Assembly (NCBI GenBank): GCA_013399115.1
Contig: VXAA01000959.1
Coordinates: forward strand, 270,295 to 334,294
Reading direction: 5' to 3'
Length of the DNA stretch: 64,000 bases
DNA from: Anseranas semipalmata
Lineage: Eukaryota > Chordata > Aves > Anseriformes > Anseranatidae
Shown here piece by piece: positions 43,101 to 55,100 of the stretch. Made by a program: the position numbers and the translations under genes. The notes beneath the pieces were generated by a model that saw only the letters and a program-made list of their open reading frames with translations, did not search any database and was not told the origin of the DNA. The stretch's first letter is position 1, and each line of letters begins with the position of its first letter.

Positions 43101-46100
43101 ATGGAAGAGAACTTTTACATACGAGAGAAACTTAGTCACATAGTTGTGTTAAGCAACTGCATGCAATTCTTTAGTTTGTTCTTGAAAAATGATCAGGTGG
43201 TTAGGATTAATTTGGTATGCTTTCAAATGCGATGAGTCTCTGCACATTAAGTGGGTGCTTGTGACATGGTTTTGCAAGCTATGCTGGTCTGAACCAAATG
43301 GTTACAAACAAAACCAACTTTTGTTGCGATTGTAAGTACCATGACTCATTCTAGAGAGTTTTCAGCATTGTCCGTAGTTAACTGTGTAGCCTAAGAGGTT
43401 TTAAAAGACCCTTTGCAAATGTATGGTTCGATACAGGCCTTGCTCTGCAGAGTTAAGAACCCCAAAATAATATATTGTTTTTCTGTTTTAAAAAGTTTTG
43501 TTTTGAAGATGAATTTATTCTGATAGTTGTACCTTCCTGCTCTGAATGGGTAGCACCTGTGACTTCGTTAGTAGGTATTGTGGTATTGATGTCTTGCATA
43601 GTACAGCAAAAAGGGACACTAGTGGGCTAGTTAAAACAGTTCTGAGTGAAAGGCTAATCTTGAGCATAAAAGCAAAATCCCATTTGCTTTTTGAGTAGAG
43701 TTTCATTTTCAGCACGTTCATTTTCAGCAGGCAGATTAGAAGATTGACCTTTCTGACACTAGGTACTTAGATGCTCCGAATGTTTTTTTCATAAGCCTTT
43801 TCATTCAGTCCTGGAGAGGTTGATGCTTGCATGCTTACTTATATTTGTTTCATTGCAATTTGTGGTTGCTCTATGTTTTAGTCCAGAAGTTATTTATAAT
43901 ACATTAAAATGAAACTTACCTAATAAGTACCTTCAACTTCAATGCCTGAATTTGTAATTTAGTGTGTCAGAAAAGCTTCTGGTCTTTCTTTTGGGTGTTG
44001 TAGATTCTTCCATTCTTACCCTCTGTTTTTTTCCCTGTTTTAATTCCTATGCGTCATGCATTCCTTTGTTTTTTGCAAGAAATACCGGAAATCTATAGAG
44101 TCCTAAACATTCCAAGATAAATGATCTTTAAAAATACATTAATGCATACTACATATATTCTTGTCTAGGATAGTCTAGCTTAATGTTATCTAGAATTAAA
44201 TCATGCACCTAGCATTTCAGTGGTTCTGTTTTTGATAGTGTTAAGAACATTGTCAAATTAAGAAAATGCAACTGACTTAAAGAAAAAGACATGACAAATC
44301 AGTTAAAAAAAAATCCTGCCCCCTACCCCTTTCCCCTGGAAATGTGAAAAAAGACAAAATATTGAATGGATTACTTAATAAAATTTCAATAAACCTGCAA
44401 ACAGTCACCAGTGCAACAAAATGAGTGGGTCATTTTTAAATTAAACTCCAACTTACAGCAATGGACAAGTGCTTAGCAGACAAATTAGACCTATGGAAAT
44501 AAGTCTGCAACTAGTGTGTTGGTATCTTAATGTAAATAGTGATCTTCTACTTTATTTGTTAAATCAAGTTTGTGTAGCAACAGCTGTAGGCATTGAAGAC
44601 ACTCATTTAAGAAACACTAACCAAAAACCAGTAAATATTTTCTAAATGCTTTTGAATTCACTCTTGTTATCCAGTGTATTGCTGCATACTTGCGACCTAA
44701 TTGTCCTATATTTGCTGCTTATATTTTTCTAATGGGGTGTTTCTAAAACTGTGAGTTGCTGTTCTTTGTAGATATATATAACAAAATACTTGAGAATGAA
44801 GAAGTGTCTTTTGGGTCTGTAAAATGACCCTACCTGAAGAGGAATAAAAAGTAGAAGACTTCTGTTTTCATAGAATCACACAATATTATGATTTGGATGA
44901 ATCATTGAGGCCAAATCCTGCTCCACACCGGACCACCTCAAAACTTTTTGATGTATAGTAACTGTTTTCTAGTTACTGTGACAGCTAAAACAGTTTGCAG
45001 GATGTATTTTAAGGATCGGGTATGCAAAATATAATTCAGACTTCATTTCAAGATGATGTTAAAGTCTGTTTCTAGTTCACCTCAGTGAAAATCGTTGAAG
45101 TGTAAATAAAACTAGTTGTTTATGGATTCAGATTTCCTGCTGTGAATAGTGCATTACATTCTAAATTTCCTTGGTTTAGAACAGATTTTTGAATAATTCT
45201 TATTTTAGGTCAAACATACGGCCAGACTATGCAGATACAAGCTTTCATGAGTTCAAAATGCATACCTTCAGTCGCGTGACATCTTGCAAGGTCTGTCAAA
45301 TGCTTCTGAGGTAAGAATTTTAAGGATTTTTTTTTCCAGGGGTAATATTTGAGTGAAAGTATGTGGAAATACATGGCTAGCTGGTTACCTCTACAAGACC
45401 GACAAGCCATATAGTCGGTCACACACAGTATTAGTGAGATTTTATAATTACATTACCAAATATTAGTAGTGCTGTTGAAAGGTCAAAACCTCAAGGTTGC
45501 TACCCCATTTGTCAGAAGGCTGCTTTGTCACGATTCTCATACGTAAAAATTCCCCTACTAAATAAAGTAATGCTCATAAGAGAAAATGGTGACCATTTTG
45601 TATGGTTTTGACCAGCATGGCTCGTCCACAGGTCCCACTACTGTAGACCACCAGTCCCAAGAACAGATGGAATATTTTTCAGAAATGTAGATGATGAAGA
45701 TGCTCGTCAATGTTTTGTATGGGGAGATTGCTGTGTGAAACAGAAAATAATTCTCACAAAAGCACTGCTGAACGAGAAATACATACAAATTGAAGACATG
45801 TTACAAAGCTAGATAAGAAATGCTAGCAGACCACTAATTCTTCAATGAGTAAGGATTTGTAAGACTAACTTAACCTGAGAAATTCCTTGTTTTATTTCTT
45901 TCCTCTGAAATACACATGCGCACATGCACATTTGTGGTTTCACATTCACTACTTGAGCTATCTTTAAGCTACCTGTGTTTCTGTAAATATGGAATGTCTA
46001 ATGGTACAGAGCTATGTATTGAACCTAAATTTCAGTGTAAGCTGGAGTTGCAAAAGCTCCATAAACTTGGCCAGTTCAGGTGCTTATGTTGCATATTGTT

Positions 46101-49100
46101 GATGCTAAGAAAAATGTAGTTGCAGCCCTTTAGAAAGGGTGTTTAGAGTATGGGTAGTGCTTTTGTTAAGCACAGGCATGGAGGAATACGACAATCTCAG
46201 GTATGTTCCTTCTTGCCATGTACTTTTTTCCCTTTAGCAACCTTTTTTCTGAACAGTTTTATTGACTTGTATTTTCAGAGATTGTTTTAGATAGTGTTTT
46301 GCTCAATGCGGTAAAGTCTAAGTGACTACGAAGAATGCTGCAGACATCCTGAACATAGAGATGACATGCCTAATTTTTGAATTTGAAGCAGTATAGTTGA
46401 GTCATTGTCTCTTACTGCACTGACTGCTGTTGCTGAGAAATGGTTGTCTTGCTTTCAGGACACAGGCTGCATGATCCTGCATTGTTCTGCATAGGCATGC
46501 CAATTTGCTCCAGGATAGTTTAGGTACCCCCAGGTGCTATCTTCTAATATATAGACGTGTTCCTGGGTATCTAAGTAGTATTGAAAACCTACTGGGCTTA
46601 GGGTCATGAATGAAAAGAGAGTGTTGTTTTAACCTTCAAAATGCTAAGCAGAATGACGTGTAAATACTAGAAACCAAGTCTGAACCTTCGTGCCTGATCT
46701 ATCTGAAGTAGGGATAAAATGGTAGTCTTAGAAGCATCTATAGCGAAGGATGATTTTATGTCTTATGCTCTTATCTAGTGTCTTGCATTCCTGTGTAGCA
46801 ATAAGGGAAAAAAAGGGGGGGGGGCAAGTGTATTAAGATATTTTTATATTTGTTTCTAAGTTTGTGTATTCTGATGCTTAAAAAAATGTTTGAGTTTAAT
46901 TAAAAAAAAAAGTCAATTAGTTAAAAGGTCAAATACCTGCTGTAATAAGTAGCAGTTGCTGTATGTTTCATTCAGGTTAAACTTGTCCAATCCTGTGTTC
47001 TGTATTATGAGACCTGATTTTCCTTTGAAGCTGAAGATGTCATGTTAGACTAGGATATGTAATCACTCCGAACTGGTCAGGATAATCTTGGAGACAGCCA
47101 AGTCTAGTGTGAAGATTAAGCAGACCCATCAATAGATGGAACTCATATAAGTACTCAGAAGTACATGTAAAAAACTGTTAGCCATTCAGTGGATTGTACC
47201 TGAGAGAAAAGCAATGCACAAATCTGAAAATAAATGTTTCCTTAAACTCAAATTCGGATTCCAATTCATTAAGGGGAATTGGAGAACATTTAGAGTAAGG
47301 AAAGCTACTCCTTACTTAGCAGCTCTGAATGTTAACCAAAATGTACCCAGATATCTATTTTTTTAAATGAACATATTTAAAGTCAAGAATGTTTGCAATA
47401 TAGCCTATAAAACCCTTAGTACTTAAGTATATATTCACACTTATGGCTTTCTCAAAATGGATCTATTCTTCATGTTGTCTGAGGAAATTCCCACTGAAAT
47501 GAAACAGAACGTAGCTGTATAGTAGGATAGATAGATAATGGTACGATTTCAAGTGTAGTGTGCCAAAGTTGCTTTGGGCTAAATAGAAATGAAGATTGTT
47601 TTTCTACCAGTAGTCCAGAAGAACTATCTGGTTGTTATTTTGAAATGGCTGGTAGTGACGAAAAGCTGATGAGCTGCTTGTCAGTTGTTGTAGCTGTTTC
47701 TCGAGCCTTTAAGGACTATCATTATGCAGAAAGGCAAATGACTTATAATACCTTATGCCATGTCTCTTGTTTCTTTATGCATGGAATTTATCACTTCTAA
47801 TGTATCACTACCCAATTTTATTTTACAGGGGAACATTTTATCAAGGCTATTTATGCTCTAAGTGTGGAGTTGGAGCACACAAAGAATGTTTAGGAAGATT
47901 AGACAATTGTGGCAGAGCTAATTCAGGTGGTAAGTCATTTTTATTGTTAGAATACCATTTTTAATTAGGACATAAAACTTGCTAGATATAATTAAGGTTT
48001 AATTTACCCCTAATTTGTGTTTATTGTAACATACGTACTTGTGAAACTACCATTTATAAGTACAATTAGAATTGCATTTAGAATTCATGGGGATTTTTAT
48101 TCCTACTAAATTGAAATGTTAAAAAGCGAGAGAGAGTGAACTATTATAGGTCAAACCCAATTTCTTTGTTGGTGTCTTATACAACAAGGAATTGCTCTGG
48201 TTTTAATCGTAGACTGCTCACAAGTAACACCTACCGTATGGCATATCATCTATCATCAACATAGTTCTCCCTTTATGTCTATATCAATTTTCATATTTTA
48301 CTCTCAGCTCCTGAAACTGTTGCCTCAGCTTCCTCTTTCATCTCTTTGGTTTCCATGGTTTCTGGCCACTCAAAATATTCACAAAAAGGTGATTGATGGC
48401 TCACTACTGCCCACATCTAAGGACCTTTTTTTCTCCTCTTCTTTTAAATGATTGCTATTCTCCATCTACTCTTTGGGACCTCAAGGACTCTTTTGACTTC
48501 AGCTACTGTTTGGTCTCCCTCAGACAACTCTTACATGCTTTCTCCAAATTTGACCTCTTCCTTCTCTGCTCAGAATTGTTTTTGTAATTGTCTCTGATGT
48601 CTCCCACTGCTAATACCAAATGTTAGTGCTCATCATTTGCGTCCCTTCCCGTGGGTCTGTGCATTCCAGCCACCTAGTCAAATAACAGCAGTACCATTTT
48701 TGACTCTTCCCTCTGTCCTGGTTATCTACCTTTTTTTTTTGTGTGTAAAATAATACTGTATGAATCTTCAGTAAAGTTGGAAGCAACTGGATTGTTAAGA
48801 TTCTGTTTTTTGTTACATGTTCAGCTTACATCTAGATATTCCCCTTTCTGTCCTCTCTGCAAAGTTTTCTTTCTCTTTCCAGTCTATTTTTCTTCTCTGC
48901 AAAGGCTTCCAGATTTCTGTAGCTCTAGTACAAGACAGAAGAGCTGTGTATTTTGCCTGCTCACGGAGCAGAATGACAGGAAGTACTAGGCTGTGGCTTC
49001 CTTACAGCCTGCTGGGAAAATAGATCAGAGCTGCAAAAAGCCATTGGGAAGCAAACACGAAATTGCAATTCTTGCATGTTCCCTCTTGCTCTGTGAAGAA

Positions 49101-52100
49101 ATGAGGATGTGAAGACAACTGGTCTTCCCATTTTGCTGAAAATGGGTCCTCTCTCCACCTGTTGAGCAACTTTGGCCAATGAGTAGGGAGAATCATCACG
49201 ATTTTTTTCTCTACTCTCCATTTTTACTCTTTTTGTCCTTTTACACAAAGAACTATTGATTTAACTGTGCCCATTCATGATGTGTACAGAGTAAGGAGAG
49301 GTTTAAGGAGGAAGCTTACCAGTTCCTCCTTCCCTTTATGGTCCAGACAGGGATGGAACAAGTCAGCCTGTGATTTTAAATATTGGCTTATGCATCTTCA
49401 CTATGAATGATTTTCCAGAGCTATGTTCTTACTTTCCCAGAGCTATGCTGGGAAATCTGGTCTCCAATAAATTATCTGCCATGCCCTGTAAGTTAATAAA
49501 TATTATTAAAGAAAGGCAGACATGAAAATATTATACAAAACTCAACATTTTCACTGCATTTGGTTGAACAAGTATGTTTTATATGTGCAAAATTCTAATG
49601 TATTTTTAATTTTGAAGCTTTTGAAGTCTTTATTAATTTATGATAAATTTAATTTTTCTAGTGATGTCATTTGCTGCTCCTGTGGGAAATTAGCTAAGAT
49701 GGCTTGAGAGTGCTGTTGGATAAGAAATTGTGGAGCATAACCTGAATGCTTTGATAACAATGCCTGGAACATTTATTGTATTGCTATGCATTTCTAGTCC
49801 CCTTTTGTTTCTAGGGGACTATTATAGCCTTTTTCACAAGGTATAATGGGTATGAAACCAAATTATCCTTTTAGAAACTGGACATTATTATTCCCCGGTC
49901 ATGTGGTATTAGTTACAGCCACAGATGTGGAACATATATATCCCATGACGTATTTGTGGTCAGTTTAATCTGGTGCTCTGTCTGTGCCAGTGGCTGATTC
50001 CAGGTGTTTTACAAGAAATTGCAAATCCTCTCTGGAGGAGACAGTGTCCAGGAATGGTGCTACTTTTTAATCCTGTTGTATTTTCTTTTACCTTTTTGGT
50101 GTTCTAAGAGCTTTTAAATCTTGATGATGATTTTGGGTAGCTTCTCTATTTTCATTGATACAAATATCTGATTGTGGTTCACAATTTTTGGAACATTGAG
50201 TTCTGTAAAACTTTTCCCCCTACCTCACACAGGCTACGTATCTTATCCTGGTTATGTTTGATCTTGTTAACTTTTTAATTTAACTTGCAAACTTTTGTTT
50301 TTTCTTTGTGAACAGTGTAAATGAAAGCTTTTACTGGCTAATTCTAGATAAGTTAACTTCTCATAACCTCTTTATTAGTATCTTTTCTGAACTGAATAGT
50401 CTTAATTTTTTATCATCTCTTTGTAAGTGGAACTTTTTCCATGCCTCAAACAATTTTCATTCGCATTTCTTAGACCTCTTATTACTAGACCTTTATTTGA
50501 AAAGAGGTGATCAGAATTAAAAACACTGCCAAAATCAGAAAATATCATTGGGCTTCATAAAGGCATTTGCAGAGCATTTTCCTCAGTATTTTCTGTTTTT
50601 CCTTTTTTAGTACAGTTTAACATTTTGTCGTCTTTTTAGACCACTGAGCAGATGTTTTTTCTAAGCTTTCTGAAAGGATGCTTAGAACATCCCTGAACAG
50701 ATTAAAACTTTTTGTATTTCATTCCAAGTCAGTTTCTGAAAATTCAAAAGACAGACATGCAAAGATAGATGAAGCCTTTAGAATGACAAATTTAATAAGT
50801 GTCAGATTTAGATGATACACTTAAGAGAGAAACATTGACAAAATGTGAAGATAAATTGGTGTTGTCATGCTATACCATATACACAAACATATGCCAGTTC
50901 TTCAGACGTTTTGCTTCAAAGAAGGCCAGTTCAACAGAATAAAAAGTTGCAGTGATAAGATAGACTTAATCAGTTGAATTAATAAATAGAACAAAATGTC
51001 TACATTTAGTCCTTGCTTTTCTTGTTATTGTTCCTGTCCATGTTGCTGTAAATCTGCAGTGCTGATTGAAGTCATCTTTGCTCACTTCTGTCATTGATTT
51101 AAGTTCCTTTCCCCTGAAATGCTGCCCTGTACATGCTCAAGTATTTTTATATATTTTAGTGATGTGCTATCACTTCATTTTTCTGTGACTTGAAATCCTC
51201 CATTAACCCTCTTTGTTGCTGATGTTCTGACAAACTCCTTTAGTCTGTACAGTCAGACTTAAACACAAGGCTTTATAAAGCCTTTATTCTTAAACATAAG
51301 GATTATGAAATGGATGCATGTATTTCTCTTACAGGGTCATTTATATAGGCGTATGTACTGTTTCTTTCTCCAGTGGCTGACATAGACATCTGTTACCTTT
51401 CTAACTCTTCTGGCTTCTCAATGGCACTCCTACGCCTTATTTTAAGGCAGAGTACAATTCTACTTATCTGGTGATGTTCTCGTACCAGTTAGAAGGGTTT
51501 ATATTTGGGAATGGTTAAGAGTGGGACCTCTGGTAAGTGAGCATCAGTAAGGCACACCTTTACTAGACCAAGGGAGAAGCTGTCTTCCTCATTATTCCCG
51601 CTTGCATTGCACAGGTTGTTCTGTGGCTCTTGCAATTTCTGTAGAGGTCCTCAGGATTGGTAAGACTGGTATCACTTGCCCGGAAAATCCTGTAGAACTT
51701 CAGTCCATTTCCTAGTCTAAAACAGCAGAATTAGCAATCCACTTCCATTGCCAGACTGGAATTTTAGCAACTTCATCCAATTATATTGAATTAAGTATTC
51801 TCAGGTAAATGTTTGCTGGTTCCACAAACTATTGAATATTTCAATTAGATGAGCCTCCAGTAATGGTTCTAGAATCTGAAAGTGTTTGGACATTTTAAAT
51901 ACAGTGCTAAATCATAAAATTCTTTTCTTTATATCTCTGTTCCCTGGGAATGCTAGAAGTATCCGTCATCAGGACATAAATTGATTAGAAAAACATTAAC
52001 AGACCATTTTTGTTAACTTTTAGTTAATTTATGCATGATTTTTTTCTCCTTCAGACTATTCCATTTGAAAAACCACTGCATTTCCTTAGGTGGAACAGTT

Positions 52101-55100
52101 TCTTCAAATGTATGATGAACGTTAAAGAAAATATTACCATACGAATGGGTTAAGTTCAGGGTTGCTTTCATATGCTAATATGCATGCCCAATAATATACT
52201 CCATGCTGTTTATGTAATAATTGCTTGCTACAGCATGTTAGAGATTATTTATAAAAAGCATGCATTTTTGACATCTAAAGGAAAACAGCAGCTTTCACTG
52301 TTTACTTTTTTTGCTGGCTTGATCAATAGTTGCAAAATTGCTGGCTCTTCTCCAAACCTGCCATGTCAACAGCATTGACAAGTAAATGTTCAAATCCCAG
52401 AATGTTCATTGGAGTTATGCCACTTCTTGTTTAACTGCAACAAAGGTTGAGCTGTATTACTTAACTAACCATCTGACTGAACAAAAGTCACTTATGGGGC
52501 TTGGTATTTTGTGCAGAGGCCTACGCTGTGGTACTTCTGTGTCACTATTTGCTTTTCTTCTGATTATTCAACATTCAGCTAAGTGACTGGAAAGCAGCAG
52601 GTACACCCACAACCCCTTTAAGGTGGCTTACTTCATAGTTCCTGTTTTTAAAATATTTTGAATTTTCTTTTAAAATAGGAAGTTGAGTAATTTACTACGT
52701 AACCTTTTATTTACTCTCCATTGAGTTATCATGCAAATCCAGCTGCTCTGTTGCATCCCTGAGGAGCAGCCTATACCCATTTTCTGATCTGTGCGCTCTC
52801 ACTTATTGAGGCCAGTTGTTGCTCCTGTTGCTTTTCTGGTAAAACATAATTACCAGAATTTGACCCAGTAGTATCATGGCCTCACTGAATAAACAAAACC
52901 TAAAAATTGTGCTGAACTATGGCAGTAAAAGTAGCTTGCTGTCATAACTAAGAACTTGCTCAATAACTTCATTGGCATGTTGGTGATGAGCAGAAACTTG
53001 AATTAAAATTGTCATATGTAAAATATCTACTGGTGGATATCCTCAAACATGCATTTTTCCCCTCAATATTGAAGTAAATACCAATTATTTTTTTGCCCTT
53101 GTACTAATGTAACATCTTGGAAAAAAGTTTTTGAATGCTTATGATGAAGCAGTTGACATAATTCAGTACAAAATATTCTGAACTACAGGAATATTTAAAC
53201 TTTAATGAAATAAGACAAGCATGAGCCTTATATATATATATATATTTTTTTTTTTTTGTATAGGCTTTTATGTGGAAATAGATACTGGATATTTTCTATT
53301 CCTTGCACGCTAATAGTGAAATAAATCACATTTCAATCTGTCAGCGTTGGTTACATTTTGGGCTTTTCATGGGTTAATGTGGAGAAGGCTTAAAGAAATA
53401 GTATTTTTCATTGGAGCTGCTATTGCTTTCTCTGAATTTGAATTTGCTCATTAGGCTTTAATAACAAATGCTCTCCCGGCCTTGGTTAATGGAGCAGTTT
53501 ACTTTAACCTATGGATTAATCAAAAGAAAACAAACAACCCCCTCCCCCCACTTCTCAAATTTATTTTATGCAAATTATCAGGTATTTATTACCTTCCTCT
53601 GTAGTGATTTCTTGAACCCAGATATTGGAAGTTAATCGATTAGTTTCTTATTTATTAGGAGAAGTGTTGGGATGCTGAAATCGTCAAATGGAACTCATTC
53701 ATGTAGTTTGGGATATTTGCTAGAGGGAGAAAAAAAACACAACAGTGACCATTAAAAATCAGATTGATTCATTCCTATTGGAGGATAGAAAAACATTTCT
53801 ATTTCAGTTTTTTGATAAGAGATCTGCAGAATTAAACATAGGCCATTCTTTTTAAACAAATTAAATATAGGCCATTCTTTTTAAAACAAACAAAACAACA
53901 ACAACAAAACAGACCCCTCAAGTCTGGATTTGAAGTTTTGCCTTTGCCCCTGTGAAAGTACTTAACCAAATGACTTCTATTTGTTTGAAGTCATAATGCT
54001 GAGATGAAACATTCAAAAAAGGTGATTTCATTCAGATTTTGGCAAAATTTCTGAAAGGCATATCAAGCTGTGAAAGTAAACACCAAAATTATATTGATTT
54101 CAGCCGCACTTAGCCAACTAATTTCCTTAGGCTCCTTTGAAAACCTCAGTAGTCTGCCTGCATCTCTTCCTTCGGGGCTGGCTTATTTTTCTTCTGTTTG
54201 CTCCCTGTAGAAATGCAAATTAACAATTTTGGGAAGAGTATAATGATAAAAATGTGTTCTGAGAATGATGAGAAGATGCATCTTTGGCATACTGTATGAG
54301 AAGAAACAGTGACTGAAATGATATGTGAGAAGAAAGTTCTGTTGGTGGTAAATGGGCTGGGCCTTGCGTGCCTGGCCCCAAGTTCTCAGCCGGCATGCTG
54401 GGTCTTGGCATGCCTGCTTATCTTTGCATAAAATGCTAGAAAGCCAAAAGTTTTTTTCCCACACTTTACTGGTTCATGTAATTCTTTGTTCCATTTATTG
54501 GGAGTATGGCTCACTGTGTACAAGATATGAGAGTAAAAGTTTTCAAACGTGACAAACTACAAACCTGGTATGGGCAAGTATGTACTCTGCCTCAGCAGCA
54601 TGTATAGTCCTAGAGAACACACACAGATAAATACAGCTCTCCTTCATTTAGTGTACACCAAAATACCAGTTATCAGATTAGGCATTCAAAGAAAAAAATA
54701 TATACAAAAAAAATAAACTTGTGTATTTGGTAATGGCTGGAGGTGTGTGCGCACAAGTATTGCTGTCTTGATGCCATCTGATCACCCACAGGACTATGTT
54801 TTTTTAATCTCATTTTTAAATGGTACAAAAAAATTCATAGCAAAAAAGTACATAAAAACCCACTGACTTCAGATTCCATGGTGTACTTTGGAATGTGAAA
54901 CAAGTACAAGAAATACAGGAAATTTTGCAGCTGAAGATATACATTTTATTTTGATACACCTTGGCATACTCGGAACAGACAGGTGAGAAGAGGTGCATGC
55001 ATGATTTGCAATGAACAGTAGCTTTAACATTCCCAAGCAGCCGATACTTAGGAAGTGCGTTTGAGAGGCTGCAGAGGTTGGTGAGGTGCGGTGGATCTGG

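Larger units (their letters stand above)
28092..45208. other. VAV3: VAV3 intron e13-e14 (17.1 kb)
   Basis: The largest complete intron here, separating PH and C1 exons. It contains the GC-richer block (about 29500-29960), the T8-A19 run, the CR1 fragment at 33126-33240, the 182-codon minus-strand open frame at 35458-36006, the composite repeat at 36915-37017, the perfect hairpin at 40760-40790 and a possible CR1 trace at 44869-44945. The rest is AT-rich without recognisable content. Confidence 0.8.
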
